DNA of 64,000 nucleotides from Scatomorpha stercorigallinarum (GTDB lineage: Bacteria > Bacillota > Clostridia > Oscillospirales > Oscillospiraceae): the NCBI GenBank assembly GCA_944387865.1, contig CALXGN010000001.1:124001-188000 (forward strand), in the 5' to 3' direction. Below, piece by piece: positions 33,644-44,783 of the stretch. The position numbers and the translations under genes were made by a program. How positions within the stretch are numbered: position 1 is the first letter of the stretch; each line of letters begins with the position of its first letter. Under the pieces are notes generated by a model. The model was not told the origin of the DNA. It saw nothing but the letters and a program-made list of their open reading frames with translations, and did not search any database.

Positions 33644-34399
33644 TCACGGGCTGAACACGGCCCGAGCCCCCTCCAGCGAGAGGTCTATCGTGCCGCGGTC
33701 GTTCTCCGTGAGCTGCGCCACGGCGGAGAGCAGCTTGCCGAACTGATACTCCGTGTCCCCCTGCGGCCCCAGCTCCACGGTGAAGCGGCCGAGGTAATCG
33801 AACCTGGGGTTCGTCACGTCCGTCATATCGATGCGCGTGACGCTGCCGGTGAGGCCGCGCAGCTGTATCTGCTCAAGTATCTCGGTGAGATATTCGGCCT
33901 TGCCGGCGTCGGCGCTGCCGGTGGCAAGCGTCTCGCCCACGGTGGGGCTCACGGGCGTCAGCCCGCGGACCGATATCAGCCCCTCGGCGTCCGCCGCCGT
34001 GCCCTGCATGAGTATCTTGCCGCCGCTGTCGATGACCCAGTACTGCCCCTCCTGCCCGATGGCGGCCATGGCCTCGCTCTCCGTGACGGTGATGATAACG
34101 CGGTTTGGCAGGTAGCGCGTCACGGACGCGGTATCGACGTAGGGCAGCCGCGAGAATATGCGGCTCATGACGGAAAACTGGTTGATGAAGAAGAGGTTGT
34201 CGCCCTCCTCAACGCCGGAGGCAAGGACGATCTCGTCGGCGGTGTAATAGGCGTTGCCCCGCACCTCGATGCGGGAGACGCGGAAGAAGATGCTCATGGC
34301 AAAGACGATGGCCAGGCAGAGCGCCAGGAAAGCCGCCGGCCCGTAGAGCCGCGCGCGGGCGGGACGTTTTTTGAACGTCCTGCGCTTTAGCTGTTCCAT
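33644..34399 (-). CDS. ftsQ: Cell division protein FtsQ/DivIB
   Basis: A 251-residue bitopic protein: basic N terminus, one membrane helix (about residues 20-40, AAFLALCLAIVFAMSIFF), then a POTRA domain starting SRIEVRGNAYYTADEI and a beta domain with RYLPNRVIITVTE. It links early and late divisome parts on the outer face. The ATG at 34399 has a GGGAGGAG site; a longer upstream reading overlaps murA out of context. Confidence 0.9.
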   Translation of the reverse strand: MEQLKRRTFKKRPARARLYGPAAFLALCLAIVFAMSIFFRVSRIEVRGNAYYTADEIVLASGVEEGDNLFFINQFSVMSRIFSRLPYVDTASVTRYLPNRVIITVTESEAMAAIGQEGQYWVIDSGGKILMQGTAADAEGLISVRGLTPVSPTVGETLATGSADAGKAEYLTEILEQIQLRGLTGSVTRIDMTDVTNPRFDYLGRFTVELGPQGDTEYQFGKLLSAVAQLTENDRGTIDLSLEGARAVFSP

Positions 34400-34424
34400 G
34401 GCATCTCCTCCCTTCCCGCAGCCG

Positions 34425-35678
34425 CTATCCCTCGCGCGTGACGTCCGCGCCCAGCTCCCTGAGCCGCACGTCGAAGAGCTCGTAGCCCCGCGAGACATGG
34501 CCTTCGTCCAGTATATCGGTGCGCCCCTCGGCGGAGAGGCCGGCGATGATGAGCGCCGCGCCGCCGCGCAGGTCGGTGGCGACCGTTGGCGCGCCGTGCA
34601 GCGCCTTCACGCCCGTGACCACCGCCACGCGCCCTTCCGTATGTATCCGCGCGCCCAGGCGGCAGAGCTCCTCCGTGAAGCGGAAGCGGTTCTGGAACAC
34701 GTTTTCCACGAACACAGAGGTGCCGGCGGCCCTCAGGCAGGCGGCCAGCATCAGCGGCTGGGCGTCTGTGGGGAACGCGGGATAGGGCCCCGTTATGACG
34801 GGCTGCGGCGCGCGAAGGTTTCCGCCCGAGCGCAGCCTCACCGAAAGGCTGTGCTCCATTATATCACAGCCGCACTCCGAAAGCGAGTGCAAAACGGTGG
34901 AAAAATGGCGGCTCTCCGCCCCGCGCAGTTCCACGTCCCCGCCCGCGGAGGCGGCGGCGCACAGCAGCGTGGAGGCCGCGATGCGGTCCGGCATGATGCG
35001 GTGCCCCACGCGCGGCCTGGGTTCAAAGCCGCGGATATGTATGGTCGGCGTCCCCGCGCCGGAGACGTCCGCGCCCAGCTGCCGCAGGAAGAGCTGCAGT
35101 TCCTCGATCTCCGGCTCGCGCGCGGCGTTCATGATGACCGTCTCGCCCTCGGCGGCGCAGGCGGCGAGCATGGCGTTCTCCGTGGCGCCCACGCTCGGCA
35201 TGGGAAAGGCGATCTGCGCGCCCTTGAGCTTTTCCGCGCGGCACACCAGGTCCCCGCCGCTCTCCTCTATCGTCGCCCCAAGGGCCCTGAGAGCCGTCAG
35301 GTGCAGGTCTATGGGCCTGGGCCCCAGCTCGCAGCCCCCGGGCATGGATAGCCGCGCCTCGCCGCAGCGGGCCAGCAGCGCGCCCAGGAAGATAACGGAC
35401 GAGCGCAGCTCGCGCATCAGCGCGTGCGGTATCTCCGAGCGCGTGAGGCCGCGGGAATCGATGCCCATCGCGTCCCCCTCGCGGCTCACCGCGCAGCCCA
35501 GCCCGCGCAGGATGCGGACGGTGGTGTCCACGTCTTTCAGCAGGGGGACGTTCAAAAGCTCCGTCTCACAGGGCGCAAGGACCGAAGCGGCCATGATGGG
35601 CAAGGCCGCGTTCTTGGCCCCCTGCACCGTGACGCTGCCTTCGAGCCTCCGTCCGCCGGTAACATGCCAAACGCTCAT
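34425..35678 (-). CDS. murA: UDP-N-acetylglucosamine 1-carboxyvinyltransferase
   Basis: A 417-residue enzyme adding phosphoenolpyruvate to UDP-GlcNAc, the first committed step of peptidoglycan synthesis. The N-terminal VQGAKNAALPIMAA has the conserved Lys22/Asn23 pair; the active-site loop SMPGGCELGPRPIDLHL keeps the fosfomycin-reactive Cys116. The ATG at 35678 follows GGGGGAG. It occupies the place where murB often lies in dcw clusters. Confidence 0.93.
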   Translation of the reverse strand: MSVWHVTGGRRLEGSVTVQGAKNAALPIMAASVLAPCETELLNVPLLKDVDTTVRILRGLGCAVSREGDAMGIDSRGLTRSEIPHALMRELRSSVIFLGALLARCGEARLSMPGGCELGPRPIDLHLTALRALGATIEESGGDLVCRAEKLKGAQIAFPMPSVGATENAMLAACAAEGETVIMNAAREPEIEELQLFLRQLGADVSGAGTPTIHIRGFEPRPRVGHRIMPDRIAASTLLCAAASAGGDVELRGAESRHFSTVLHSLSECGCDIMEHSLSVRLRSGGNLRAPQPVITGPYPAFPTDAQPLMLAACLRAAGTSVFVENVFQNRFRFTEELCRLGARIHTEGRVAVVTGVKALHGAPTVATDLRGGAALIIAGLSAEGRTDILDEGHVSRGYELFDVRLRELGADVTREG

Positions 35679-35734
35679 TTTTTCTCCCCCATACAGCAAA
35701 TTCACGCCATACTATGCGGGGGAGCGGGGAAATG

Positions 35735-36862
35735 TTATTTGCTCCCGTCCGCCAGCGAGAGCACCAGCGAGGCGATGCGCTCCGTGGCGTCCGTCACGGC
35801 AAGGCCCTTCATGGCCTCGCTCATGGAGCGCAGCCGCTCCGGGCGGTGCAGCAGCTCGGACACCAGCCCCAGCAGCGAATCGGCCGTGAATTCGCCCTCC
35901 AGCAGCACCTGCGCGCCGCCGGCAGCCTCCAGGACGCGCGCGTTGCGCTCCTGGTGGTTGTTGGTGACGTTGGGCGAAGGGATGAGCACCGCCGGTTTGC
36001 CCATGGCCGTCAGCTCCGCCAGCGTGGAGGCGCCCGCGCGGCAGAGCACCAGGTCCGCCGCCGCCATCACGCGGGGCATGTCGTAGATATAGTCCCTCAC
36101 GTCCATGCCGCGCTCGCGGTAATCGGGCTTTTCGCTCTCCAGCGTCTCCGCCATGCGCTTATATCCGCCCTTGCCGGCGGAGTGGATGACGCTGAAAAAG
36201 GGGTTTGCGCAGGCCCGGACGATGAAGTCCGTCATGATCTCGTTCATGTGCGCGGCGCCCAGGCTGCCCCAGACGCTGGCCACCAGCGGCCGCCCCTCGG
36301 GTATGCCCAGCTCGCGCCGGGCCGTTTCCCTGTCCTCGCTGAGGAAATCCATGCGCACGGGCGTGCCCGTCACCACCACTCTGTCGGGGTGGCGGTAATT
36401 CTGCCGGCTCTCCTCGAAGCCGACCATCACGGCGTCCATGCTGCCCTCGAGCATCTTCGTCGTCAGCCCGGGGACGGCGTTGGACTCGTGCACCGCCGTC
36501 GGCACGCCCAGCTGCGCGGCCGCCTTCAGCACGGGGTAGCAGACATAGCCGCCAGTGCCCACGGCCACGTCCGGCCTGAACTCGCGGATGATGCGCTTGG
36601 CCTCGCCGGTGGCGGTGGCGACGTTTTTCAGCGTCTCCAGGTTGTGCTTGATGCCGCCGAGGCTCATGCTGCGGCTGATATTGGTTATCTTCACCGTCTT
36701 TATCTCATAGCCCGCGCGCGGCACAAGGTCGGTCTCCATCCGCCCCTCCGCGCCGATGAACAAAAACTCGGACTCCGGGGCGGCGGCCGCGATGCGGCCG
36801 GCCACGGCCAGCGCCGGGTTGATATGGCCGGCGGTGCCGCCGCAGGTGAAAAGGAACCTCAT
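35735..36862 (-). CDS. murG: UDP-GlcNAc:lipid I N-acetylglucosaminyltransferase
   Basis: A 375-residue GT28 enzyme that makes lipid II from lipid I at the inner membrane face. The N-terminal glycine loop FLFTCGGTAGHINPALA, GGYVCYPVLKAA, and donor-binding SVWGSLGA and CRAGASTLAELTAMGKP are present. I use the ATG at 36862, 7 nt after GGAGGAG; a TTG six codons upstream would overlap that site. Confidence 0.95.
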   Translation of the reverse strand: MRFLFTCGGTAGHINPALAVAGRIAAAAPESEFLFIGAEGRMETDLVPRAGYEIKTVKITNISRSMSLGGIKHNLETLKNVATATGEAKRIIREFRPDVAVGTGGYVCYPVLKAAAQLGVPTAVHESNAVPGLTTKMLEGSMDAVMVGFEESRQNYRHPDRVVVTGTPVRMDFLSEDRETARRELGIPEGRPLVASVWGSLGAAHMNEIMTDFIVRACANPFFSVIHSAGKGGYKRMAETLESEKPDYRERGMDVRDYIYDMPRVMAAADLVLCRAGASTLAELTAMGKPAVLIPSPNVTNNHQERNARVLEAAGGAQVLLEGEFTADSLLGLVSELLHRPERLRSMSEAMKGLAVTDATERIASLVLSLADGSK

Positions 36863-36876
36863 ATGTCTCTCCTCCT

Positions 36877-38028
36877 TCAAGTTTTCGCGGGTATCTCCCG
36901 CGAGGCGCTGAGGATGATGCCCATCTCCGCCATCTGTATCAGCAGCGCCGTGCCGCCGTAGGAAAAGAACGGCAGCGAAATGCCCGTGCAGGGCGCCAGG
37001 TTGGTGACGACGGCCACGTTGAGTATCACCTGTATGGCGAGCAGCGTGGTCATCCCCGCCGTTACCAGGAAGCTGAAGCGGTCGCGCATGCGCATCGCCA
37101 GGTAATAGCCGCGGATGATGAGCAGCGCGAACAGCAGCAGTATGGCCGCCGCGCCCACAAAGCCCAGCTCTTCGCAGACGACGGCGAAGATGAAGTCGTT
37201 GTGCTCCTCCGGCAGATAGAGGTACTTCTGCCTCCCGTGGCCCAGCCCGAGCCCGAAGAGCCCGCCCGAGCCCACGGCGTAGAGCGACTGGATGATCTGA
37301 TAGCCCACGCCCTGCGTGTGCGAAAACGGGTCCAGCCAGCTGGCGATGCGGTTGGAGGCATAGGGGAAAAAGGCCATCACCACAGCCAGCGCGAGCAGCA
37401 GCAGCGCTCCCCCGCCGATGAACCAGTACAGCCGCGCCCCGCCCAGGAACAGCATCACCGCCCCGATGGCAATGATGATGATGGCGGCGGAAAAGTGCGG
37501 CTCCAGCACCAGCAGCCCCACGATAAGCAGCAGCACGGCGGCAAAGGGCGCGATGCCGTAGCGGAACGTGCGCATACGCCCGCGGAAACGGCAGATGAGC
37601 GCGGCGAAATAGAGTATCACCGCCACCTTGGCGATCTCCGAGGGCTGGAATGTGGTAAATCCAAGGTCGATCCAGCGCTTGGCATCCCCCTGTGAGACGC
37701 CTATCACCGGCACAAGCGCGAGCAGGACGACCGACGCCGCCAGCGCCGGGAAGCTCATACGCGCGTAAAAGCCCATGGGGAAGCGCGAGAGGATGAACAT
37801 CGCCGCCGTGCCCGCCGCGGCGAAGAAAAGCTGGCGGACGAAATAATAGGCGGCGTTGTGGCCGGTGGAGTCGCTGAAGTACGCCCTCGCGTAGCTCGCG
37901 GAGAGCACCATCACGACGCCGACGGTCAGTAACAGCAGCGTCAGCGCCGCGAAGGGCGCGTCGAACGCTGCGCGTCGCGCGGGGGCTCTCTCCTCGTCTC
38001 TTGCGAGCCTCGCAGTGGCGTATTCCAT
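36877..38028 (-). CDS. ftsW: SEDS-family peptidoglycan glycosyltransferase FtsW
   Basis: A 383-residue membrane protein with about ten helices. SEDS signatures include KRWIDLGFTTFQPSEIAKVA, the catalytic Asp region LEPHFSAA, and C-terminal SYGGTALLIQMAEMGI. It polymerises lipid II at the septum together with the class B PBP encoded upstream. The ATG has a GGGGAGG site. It could be RodA-like, but its place between mraY and murG favours FtsW. Confidence 0.92.
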   Translation of the reverse strand: MEYATARLARDEERAPARRAAFDAPFAALTLLLLTVGVVMVLSASYARAYFSDSTGHNAAYYFVRQLFFAAAGTAAMFILSRFPMGFYARMSFPALAASVVLLALVPVIGVSQGDAKRWIDLGFTTFQPSEIAKVAVILYFAALICRFRGRMRTFRYGIAPFAAVLLLIVGLLVLEPHFSAAIIIIAIGAVMLFLGGARLYWFIGGGALLLLALAVVMAFFPYASNRIASWLDPFSHTQGVGYQIIQSLYAVGSGGLFGLGLGHGRQKYLYLPEEHNDFIFAVVCEELGFVGAAAILLLFALLIIRGYYLAMRMRDRFSFLVTAGMTTLLAIQVILNVAVVTNLAPCTGISLPFFSYGGTALLIQMAEMGIILSASREIPAKT

Positions 38029-38062
38029 TTTTCAGCGCCCTCCCCGGCGCGGTCGGGGCCTC

Positions 38063-39069
38063 TCAGGCGTAGCGCCCGTAGATGCCCAGGAAGGATATCA
38101 CGGCGCACACCAGGGACACCGTGGAAAACAGCGCGACGAGCTCCTTCTCGGTCCACTTCTTGCCCGTCCAGCCGCCGAGCTCCAGGTGATGGTGGAACGG
38201 CGCCATCTTGAAAATGCGCTTGCCGTGCGTGAGCTTGAAGTACGCCACCTGGATGATGTCCGAGAGCGTCTCGATGATGTACATCAGCCCCAGCACGATG
38301 AGCACCAGCGGCATGTCGTAGGCAAAGGCCATGGCCGCCACCGCCCCGCCGAGGAACAGGGAGCCCGTGTCGCCCATGAACACCTTGGCCGGGTTGAAGT
38401 TGTAGAGCAGGAAGCCCAGCAGCCCGCCGGCGATGCCGGAAGCGAAAATGCCGAGCGCGGTGTATTCCCCTCCCCAGAGGAAGGTGACGGCGGCGAAAAA
38501 CACGAACACCGGGATGCTGGTGCTGGCGGCCAGGCCGTCAACGCCGTCCGTCAGGTTCACGGAGTTCACCGTGCCCACGATGACAAAGGCGGCGAAGATG
38601 AAATAGAGCCACTCCGGTATCGGGTAGGTCACGTTCCAGAAGGGGATGTAGAGGCTGGTCGTCGTGTAGCCCATCTCGCGCATGAGCATGATGAACAGCA
38701 GCGCCGCTGCCAGCTGCAAAAGGAACTTTGCCTTGGCCGTCAGGCCCAGGTTCTGCTTTTTTTTCAGTTTCTCATAGTCGTCCAGGAAACCTATGGCCCC
38801 GAACACGAGCGCCAGCGCCAGGCAGACGATGTGCCCGTAGTCCCCCTCGAGCATGGAGGGGAAGCCCACGGTGAGGCAGACTATGGTCACGGCGGCGATG
38901 AACATCAGCCCGCCCATGGTGGGCGTGCCGGATTTGTTCATGTGCCACCTCGGCCCGTCCTCGCGGATGGCCTGCCCGGCCTTGATGCGCCGCAGGTAGG
39001 GCACCAGGTAGCGCCCGACAAGGCTCGAAACGAGGAACGCGATGATGAATGCCAGTATGAGCTGCGCTG

Positions 39070-39073
<4 letters not shown>
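38063..39073 (-). CDS. mraY: Phospho-N-acetylmuramoyl-pentapeptide transferase
   Basis: A 336-residue membrane enzyme, about ten helices, that makes lipid I from UDP-MurNAc-pentapeptide and undecaprenyl phosphate. Signatures are MNKSGTPTMGG, the Asp pair in IGFLDDYEK, NLTDGVDGLAA and MGDTGSLFLGG, with the cytoplasmic MAPFHHHLELGG. Its ATG overlaps the murE stop (ATGA). murF, usually just upstream, is absent here. Confidence 0.96.
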
Positions 39074-40524
<1,451 letters not shown>

Positions 40525-40551
40525 TATAAAGCGCCTCCGTAATGTTCTTCG

Positions 40552-42879
40552 TCAGTATTCGCCGAGCATCGAGTCGTCGGCGTCCACCAGCGTGACTGTC
40601 ACCACGCCGCCGCGCTCGACCTCCGTGCCCGGGAAGATGTCCTGCGCGGAGACGGCCTGGCCGTCCGCGTCGGACACCGCGCTGTCCGTGTTCAGGTAGA
40701 GCCCGTAGGCCGCGAGCGCGTCCCGCGCGGCGCTGTAGCTCATGCCGCGCAGGTCCGGCAGCGGCACCGTGCCGCTGTCCGGCTCGGCGCCGGCGTAGAT
40801 GATGACCTCGCTGCCCGAGGCGATCACCGTGTTGGCCGCCGGCAGCTGGGCGCTCACCGCCTCCCCCGTGCCCACGACGCGGCCGGAGAGCCCCGCCTGG
40901 CTGAGCGCGTAGCGCGCGTTTTCAACGCTCATGCCCGTCAGGTCGGGCACGGCCCGGTCCATGGCCTCCAGCTCCTCGGCGGAGTAGTCGGGCTCGATGC
41001 CCATCGAGGGCAGGATATCGGCGAGCATCTTCCCCACCACCGGCGCGGCCATCTGCCCGCCGGAGATGTAGATGCCGCTCTCGCTGCTGGGGTCGTCGAG
41101 CAGCACCAGCAGCGCGATCTGCGGGTCGTCCGCCGGGGCCACGCCGATAAAGGAGACGATGTACTCTTTGTTGCCGGCGATCTCCTCCGTGGTCTTGGTG
41201 GAGGTGCCCGTCTTGCCGCCGATGCGGTAGCCGGCGACGGCGGCGTTGCGGCCGGTGCCCTCGTTGGGGTCGCCCACCACCTGTTCGAGTATCGCGCACA
41301 CCTGGCGGCTGGTCTCCTCGCTTATCACCTGCCGCACGGGCGTTTCGTCCGCCTCGGAGACGGTGTTGCCCTCCGCGTCCACGATGCGCTCCACCAGGTG
41401 CGGCTGCATCAGGTAGCCGCCGTTGACGCAGGCGGAGACGGCCGTCACCAGCTGCAGCGGCGTGATGTTGAAGGTCTGGCCGAAGCTGGCCGCGGCCAGC
41501 TGGGAGTAGTTTTCCGGGTCGCAGAACACGTCCTCGCTCCACCAGATGCTGCCGCTCTCCCCGCCCAGGTCGATGCCCGTGCGGGCCGTCAGCTGCGCGG
41601 AGCGGTCGCCCGTGCGCTCGAGGAAGCCGAAGGCCTCCGCATAGTCGTAGAAGCGCTCCTCGCCCACGGCGAGGCCGATGTTGACGAAGGCCACGTTGCA
41701 GGAATGCTGCACGGCCTGCGTCAGCGTCTGCGAGCCGTGCCCGCCGTGTTTCCAGCACTTCACGGGCGTCCCACGCCCGGGGACGCTCAGCTGCCCGCCG
41801 CAGTAATAGCTCGAGCCCTCCCCCGCCACGCCCTCCTCCAGGGCCATGGCCAGGGTGATGATCTTGAAGGTGGAGCCGGGCTCATAGGTGTCCGATATCG
41901 CCTTGTTGCGCCACTGGCGCTGCTGCTCGGCGGCGATGAGCGCGCTGCGCTCGTCCTCGTCCGCCGCCGCGGCGTCGATCTCCGCCAGCGCCCGGGGGCT
42001 GATGCTCTGGTAATCGTTCAGGTCAAAACTTCCCAACGATACCATAGATAGTATAGCACCCGTGTCAACCTCCATACAGATGGCAGCGGCCCCGTCCTGT
42101 ATATCATAGTCCTCAATGGCCTGGGCAAGGTGCTTTTCGACGAAATACTGTATCTGCGCGTCTATGGTGAGCGTCACGTCCTCGCCGTCCGCGGCGTCCA
42201 CATAGTCCTCGAAGTTCGTATAGAGCAGCTCCGTGCCGGCGGCGGTGGTCGTGCGCAGAGCATAGCCCGCCTCGCCCGCCAGTGCGTCCTCATACCGCGC
42301 CTCGATGCCGCCAAGCCCGTTGTTGTCCGTGCCGACGAATCCTATCACATGCGCGGCCAGGCTGCCGTAGGGGTAATAGCGCTTGGTGTCGGCCTCCACC
42401 TTGATGCCGGTGTAGCCGCCCTCCTCCTTGAACTCGCGCACGCGCGCGGCCACCTCCGGCTCCACCTTGCGCGCCACCACCTCATACCAGGAGGAGGTGT
42501 TCTGCGCCCGCTCGACGATCCGTTCGCGGTCCACGCCGAGTATCTCCGAGAGCCCGTCGGCGATGGCCTCCACGTCCTCCCCCGCCTGGGCGATCTCCGC
42601 CGGGCTCAGGTATATCGTATCCACGCTGGCGCTCATGGCCAGGATGCGCCCGTCGCGGTCGTATATCGTCCCCCGCTCAGCGCTGATGGGCGCGCCGCGC
42701 AGCTGCTGCTCCACGGCCGCGCGCTCGTATTTCTCATGGTCGACGATCTGCAGCTGCCCCAGGCGCAGTATGAGCACCGCAAAAGCAGCGATGCCGCACA
42801 CTGAGAGCAAAAACAGCGTGCGGCGCAGCATGGTCCGGCTCGGCGCGCTGCGGGCGCGCCCGGAGTTTTTTTCCGACAT
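40552..42879 (-). CDS. Class B penicillin-binding protein with two PASTA domains (SpoVD/FtsI type)
   Basis: A 775-residue transpeptidase: one N-terminal membrane helix (about 20-40), the dimerisation domain (RGTIYDRDGRILA), the transpeptidase with Ser336-Lys339 (STFK), SCN at 393-395 and KTG at 556-558, then two PASTA repeats (about 632-697 and 703-770). It cross-links septal peptidoglycan with FtsW. PASTA repeats at this dcw position occur both in SpoVD, which makes spore cortex, and in division PBPs; with no second copy here it may serve as the division PBP. It has an AGGAGGG site. Confidence 0.9.
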   Translation of the reverse strand: MSEKNSGRARSAPSRTMLRRTLFLLSVCGIAAFAVLILRLGQLQIVDHEKYERAAVEQQLRGAPISAERGTIYDRDGRILAMSASVDTIYLSPAEIAQAGEDVEAIADGLSEILGVDRERIVERAQNTSSWYEVVARKVEPEVAARVREFKEEGGYTGIKVEADTKRYYPYGSLAAHVIGFVGTDNNGLGGIEARYEDALAGEAGYALRTTTAAGTELLYTNFEDYVDAADGEDVTLTIDAQIQYFVEKHLAQAIEDYDIQDGAAAICMEVDTGAILSMVSLGSFDLNDYQSISPRALAEIDAAAADEDERSALIAAEQQRQWRNKAISDTYEPGSTFKIITLAMALEEGVAGEGSSYYCGGQLSVPGRGTPVKCWKHGGHGSQTLTQAVQHSCNVAFVNIGLAVGEERFYDYAEAFGFLERTGDRSAQLTARTGIDLGGESGSIWWSEDVFCDPENYSQLAAASFGQTFNITPLQLVTAVSACVNGGYLMQPHLVERIVDAEGNTVSEADETPVRQVISEETSRQVCAILEQVVGDPNEGTGRNAAVAGYRIGGKTGTSTKTTEEIAGNKEYIVSFIGVAPADDPQIALLVLLDDPSSESGIYISGGQMAAPVVGKMLADILPSMGIEPDYSAEELEAMDRAVPDLTGMSVENARYALSQAGLSGRVVGTGEAVSAQLPAANTVIASGSEVIIYAGAEPDSGTVPLPDLRGMSYSAARDALAAYGLYLNTDSAVSDADGQAVSAQDIFPGTEVERGGVVTVTLVDADDSMLGEY

Positions 42880-42930
42880 ATTGCCCTCCTGCCACTCGCG
42901 TACTGCGCCCGGCGCCGTTCGTCACGGCGC

Positions 42931-42969
42931 GCGCTGCGGGCGCAGTATCATAATACTCGCCCGCAGCGC
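42931..42969 (-). repeat. Long stem-loop between ftsL and the PBP gene
   Basis: GCGCTGCGGGCG-C-AGTAT (42931-42948) pairs with ATACTCGCCCGCAGCGC (42953-42969): 17 bp with one bulged C and a 4-nt loop. No T-run follows on the transcribed strand, so it is not a simple terminator; RNA processing or partial attenuation are possible. Confidence 0.6.
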
Positions 42970-43023
42970 CGGGTTATGCCCCATGGACAGGAAAGCCGGC
43001 CCTTATCGTCAGCGGGGAGGGCG

Positions 43024-43326
43024 TCACGGCTCCGATGCCGGTATCTCCGCCCAGTCGGCGTCCCCGCTCTCTATGTATACTATCTGTCCGCTCGCGGGGC
43101 TCTGCATACCGAGCGCCTCCCGGGCGTATTCCTCCACTCTTGCAGCGCTGTAGGCCGCCTCGTGCTCTATGAGCAGCCGGGCATTTTCCTCCTCCAGCGC
43201 GTTGATCTGCTCCTCCAGCTCCAGGCATTGGCCGGAGAGGCCCGTCAGGCGCGCCCTCCCCAGCAGCGAGAGCACCACCAGCACCGCCGCCACCGCGGCG
43301 GCCAGCATCGGCAGCCCCCTGCGCAT
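43024..43326 (-). CDS. ftsL: FtsL-like septum protein
   Basis: A 100-residue bitopic protein: short basic N terminus, one membrane helix (residues 6-23), then a heptad coiled coil (LSGQCLELEEQINALEEEN) and an acidic tail. Size, topology and position between rsmH and the class B PBP identify it as FtsL/DivIC-type; sequence conservation in this family is low. Its ATG shares one base with the rsmH stop. Confidence 0.8.
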   Translation of the reverse strand: MRRGLPMLAAAVAAVLVVLSLLGRARLTGLSGQCLELEEQINALEEENARLLIEHEAAYSAARVEEYAREALGMQSPASGQIVYIESGDADWAEIPASEP

Positions 43327-44258
43327 CAGACGCGCTCGGCCACGCGCAGTTTGGCGCTGCGCGAGCGCGGGTTGAGCACCAGCTCCTCATCCGTGGGCGT
43401 GACGGGCTTGCGCGTGACGCTCCTGAGCGTCTGCACGAAGCCGCAGGTACACACCGGCGCTTCGCGCGGGCAGGTGCAGCCGTTTTCCCGCTCGTGGATG
43501 GCGTTCTTGATGATGCGGTCCTCCAGCGAGTGGAAGCTGATTACGCACAGCCTCCCGCCCGGCTTGAGCCTGTCCGGCGCGGTCTCCATCATCTGCGAGA
43601 CGGCGGACAGCTCGTCGTTGACGGCGATGCGTATGGCCTGGAAGCTCCGCTTGGCCGGGTGCTGCTTCTCCCGCAGGGCCGGCGCGGGCATGGCGGACTT
43701 GATGACGTCCACCAGCTCCAGCGTGGTCTCGATCTCCTTCTCCTGCCGGCGCGCGACGATGGCCGCGGCTATGCGTTTTGCATAGCGCTCGTCGCCGTAG
43801 TCGTGCAGGATGCGCGCGATCTTCTCCTCCGGCCAGCGGTTGACGATGAACCAGGCGTCCACATTGTCCGAGGGGTCCATGCGCATGTCCAGCGGCGCGT
43901 CCTGCATATACGAAAAGCCCCGCTGCCCGTCGTCGAGCTGGGGCGAGGAGACGCCGAGGTCGAAAAGCATCCCGTCCACGGCCGGCACGCCCTGCTCGTC
44001 CAGTATGGCGGCCACGTCGCGGAAATTGCCGTGCACGATGGTCACCCTGTCCGCCCAGGGCGCAAGGCGCGCCGAGGCGCGCTCGATGGAGGCCAGGTCG
44101 CGGTCGATGGCTATCAGCCTGCCCCCTTCGCCCAGGCGTTTGGCTATCTCCGAGGAGTGCCCGCCCAGGCCCAGCGTGCCGTCGACATAAATGCCGTCCG
44201 GCTTGATATCAAGATAATTTATGCACTCGTCCAGGAGCACAGACACATGTCCAGCCAT
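43326..44258 (-). CDS. rsmH: 16S rRNA (cytosine(1402)-N4)-methyltransferase
   Basis: A 310-residue methyltransferase (MraW). N-terminal HVSVLLDECINYL, SAM loop DGTLGLGGHS, FDLGVSSPQLDDGQRGFSY and C-terminal VISFHSLEDRIIKN are diagnostic. It modifies the decoding site of 16S rRNA. The ATG at 44258 overlaps the mraZ stop (TGATG), so the two are coupled. Confidence 0.96.
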   Translation of the reverse strand: MAGHVSVLLDECINYLDIKPDGIYVDGTLGLGGHSSEIAKRLGEGGRLIAIDRDLASIERASARLAPWADRVTIVHGNFRDVAAILDEQGVPAVDGMLFDLGVSSPQLDDGQRGFSYMQDAPLDMRMDPSDNVDAWFIVNRWPEEKIARILHDYGDERYAKRIAAAIVARRQEKEIETTLELVDVIKSAMPAPALREKQHPAKRSFQAIRIAVNDELSAVSQMMETAPDRLKPGGRLCVISFHSLEDRIIKNAIHERENGCTCPREAPVCTCGFVQTLRSVTRKPVTPTDEELVLNPRSRSAKLRVAERV

Positions 44259-44674
44259 CAGAAATTGAGCTCCTTCATCATAGCCGCGATGTATTCCGGC
44301 GAGATCTCGCCGCCGCGCACCTCGTTCCAGGCCGCGCTGTCCCAAAGCTCGGCGTGGTCGTCGCAGCCGACGACGGTCACGCCCTTGGTGAGCCCGGCGA
44401 AGTCCCGCAGCATCTGCGGCAGCAGCGCCCGCCCCTGCGCGTCCAGCTCGCACTTGGCGGCGCAGGCAAAAAACGGCCTCATCTTCTTGCGGTCTACATA
44501 GGGCATCATGCGTATGCGGTCCACGAAGCTCTGCCAGCCCTCGGCGTTGTACGCCCGCAGGCAGCGCTCGTCCGAAACGGTGAGATAGAACGTGTCGCCC
44601 AGTTCCTCGCGCAGCCGCGCGGGTATGAAAAGACGGCCCTTGGCGTCTAACGTGTGCTGATATTCACCTGTCAT
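44258..44674 (-). CDS. mraZ: Transcriptional regulator MraZ
   Basis: A 138-residue protein made of two AbrB-like swapped-hairpin repeats, visible as GEYQHTLDAKGRLFIPARLR and CELDAQGRALLPQMLRDFAG. MraZ forms a ring and binds direct repeats upstream of its own operon. The ATG at 44674 follows AGGGGG; longer upstream readings would cross the promoter. It starts the dcw cluster. Confidence 0.95.
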   Translation of the reverse strand: MTGEYQHTLDAKGRLFIPARLREELGDTFYLTVSDERCLRAYNAEGWQSFVDRIRMMPYVDRKKMRPFFACAAKCELDAQGRALLPQMLRDFAGLTKGVTVVGCDDHAELWDSAAWNEVRGGEISPEYIAAMMKELNF

Positions 44675-44744
44675 TGCGGCCGCCCCCTTCCCGGCGCAGC
44701 GCGTGGGGTCGGCGCGCCGCGGGGCTGCCACCCCGTGGGCAATT

Positions 44745-44774
44745 TCAACACTTTCCACCACTTTGCACCACTTC
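44745..44774 (-). promoter_or_regulatory. MraZ operator: three 10-bp direct repeats
   Basis: On the minus strand GAAGTGGTGC, AAAGTGGTGG and AAAGTGTTGA run head to tail with a 10-bp period, matching the AAGTG-type MraZ box. They begin 9 bp after the -10 box, over the transcription start. Confidence 0.75.
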
Positions 44775-44783
44775 AGTGCTTTT

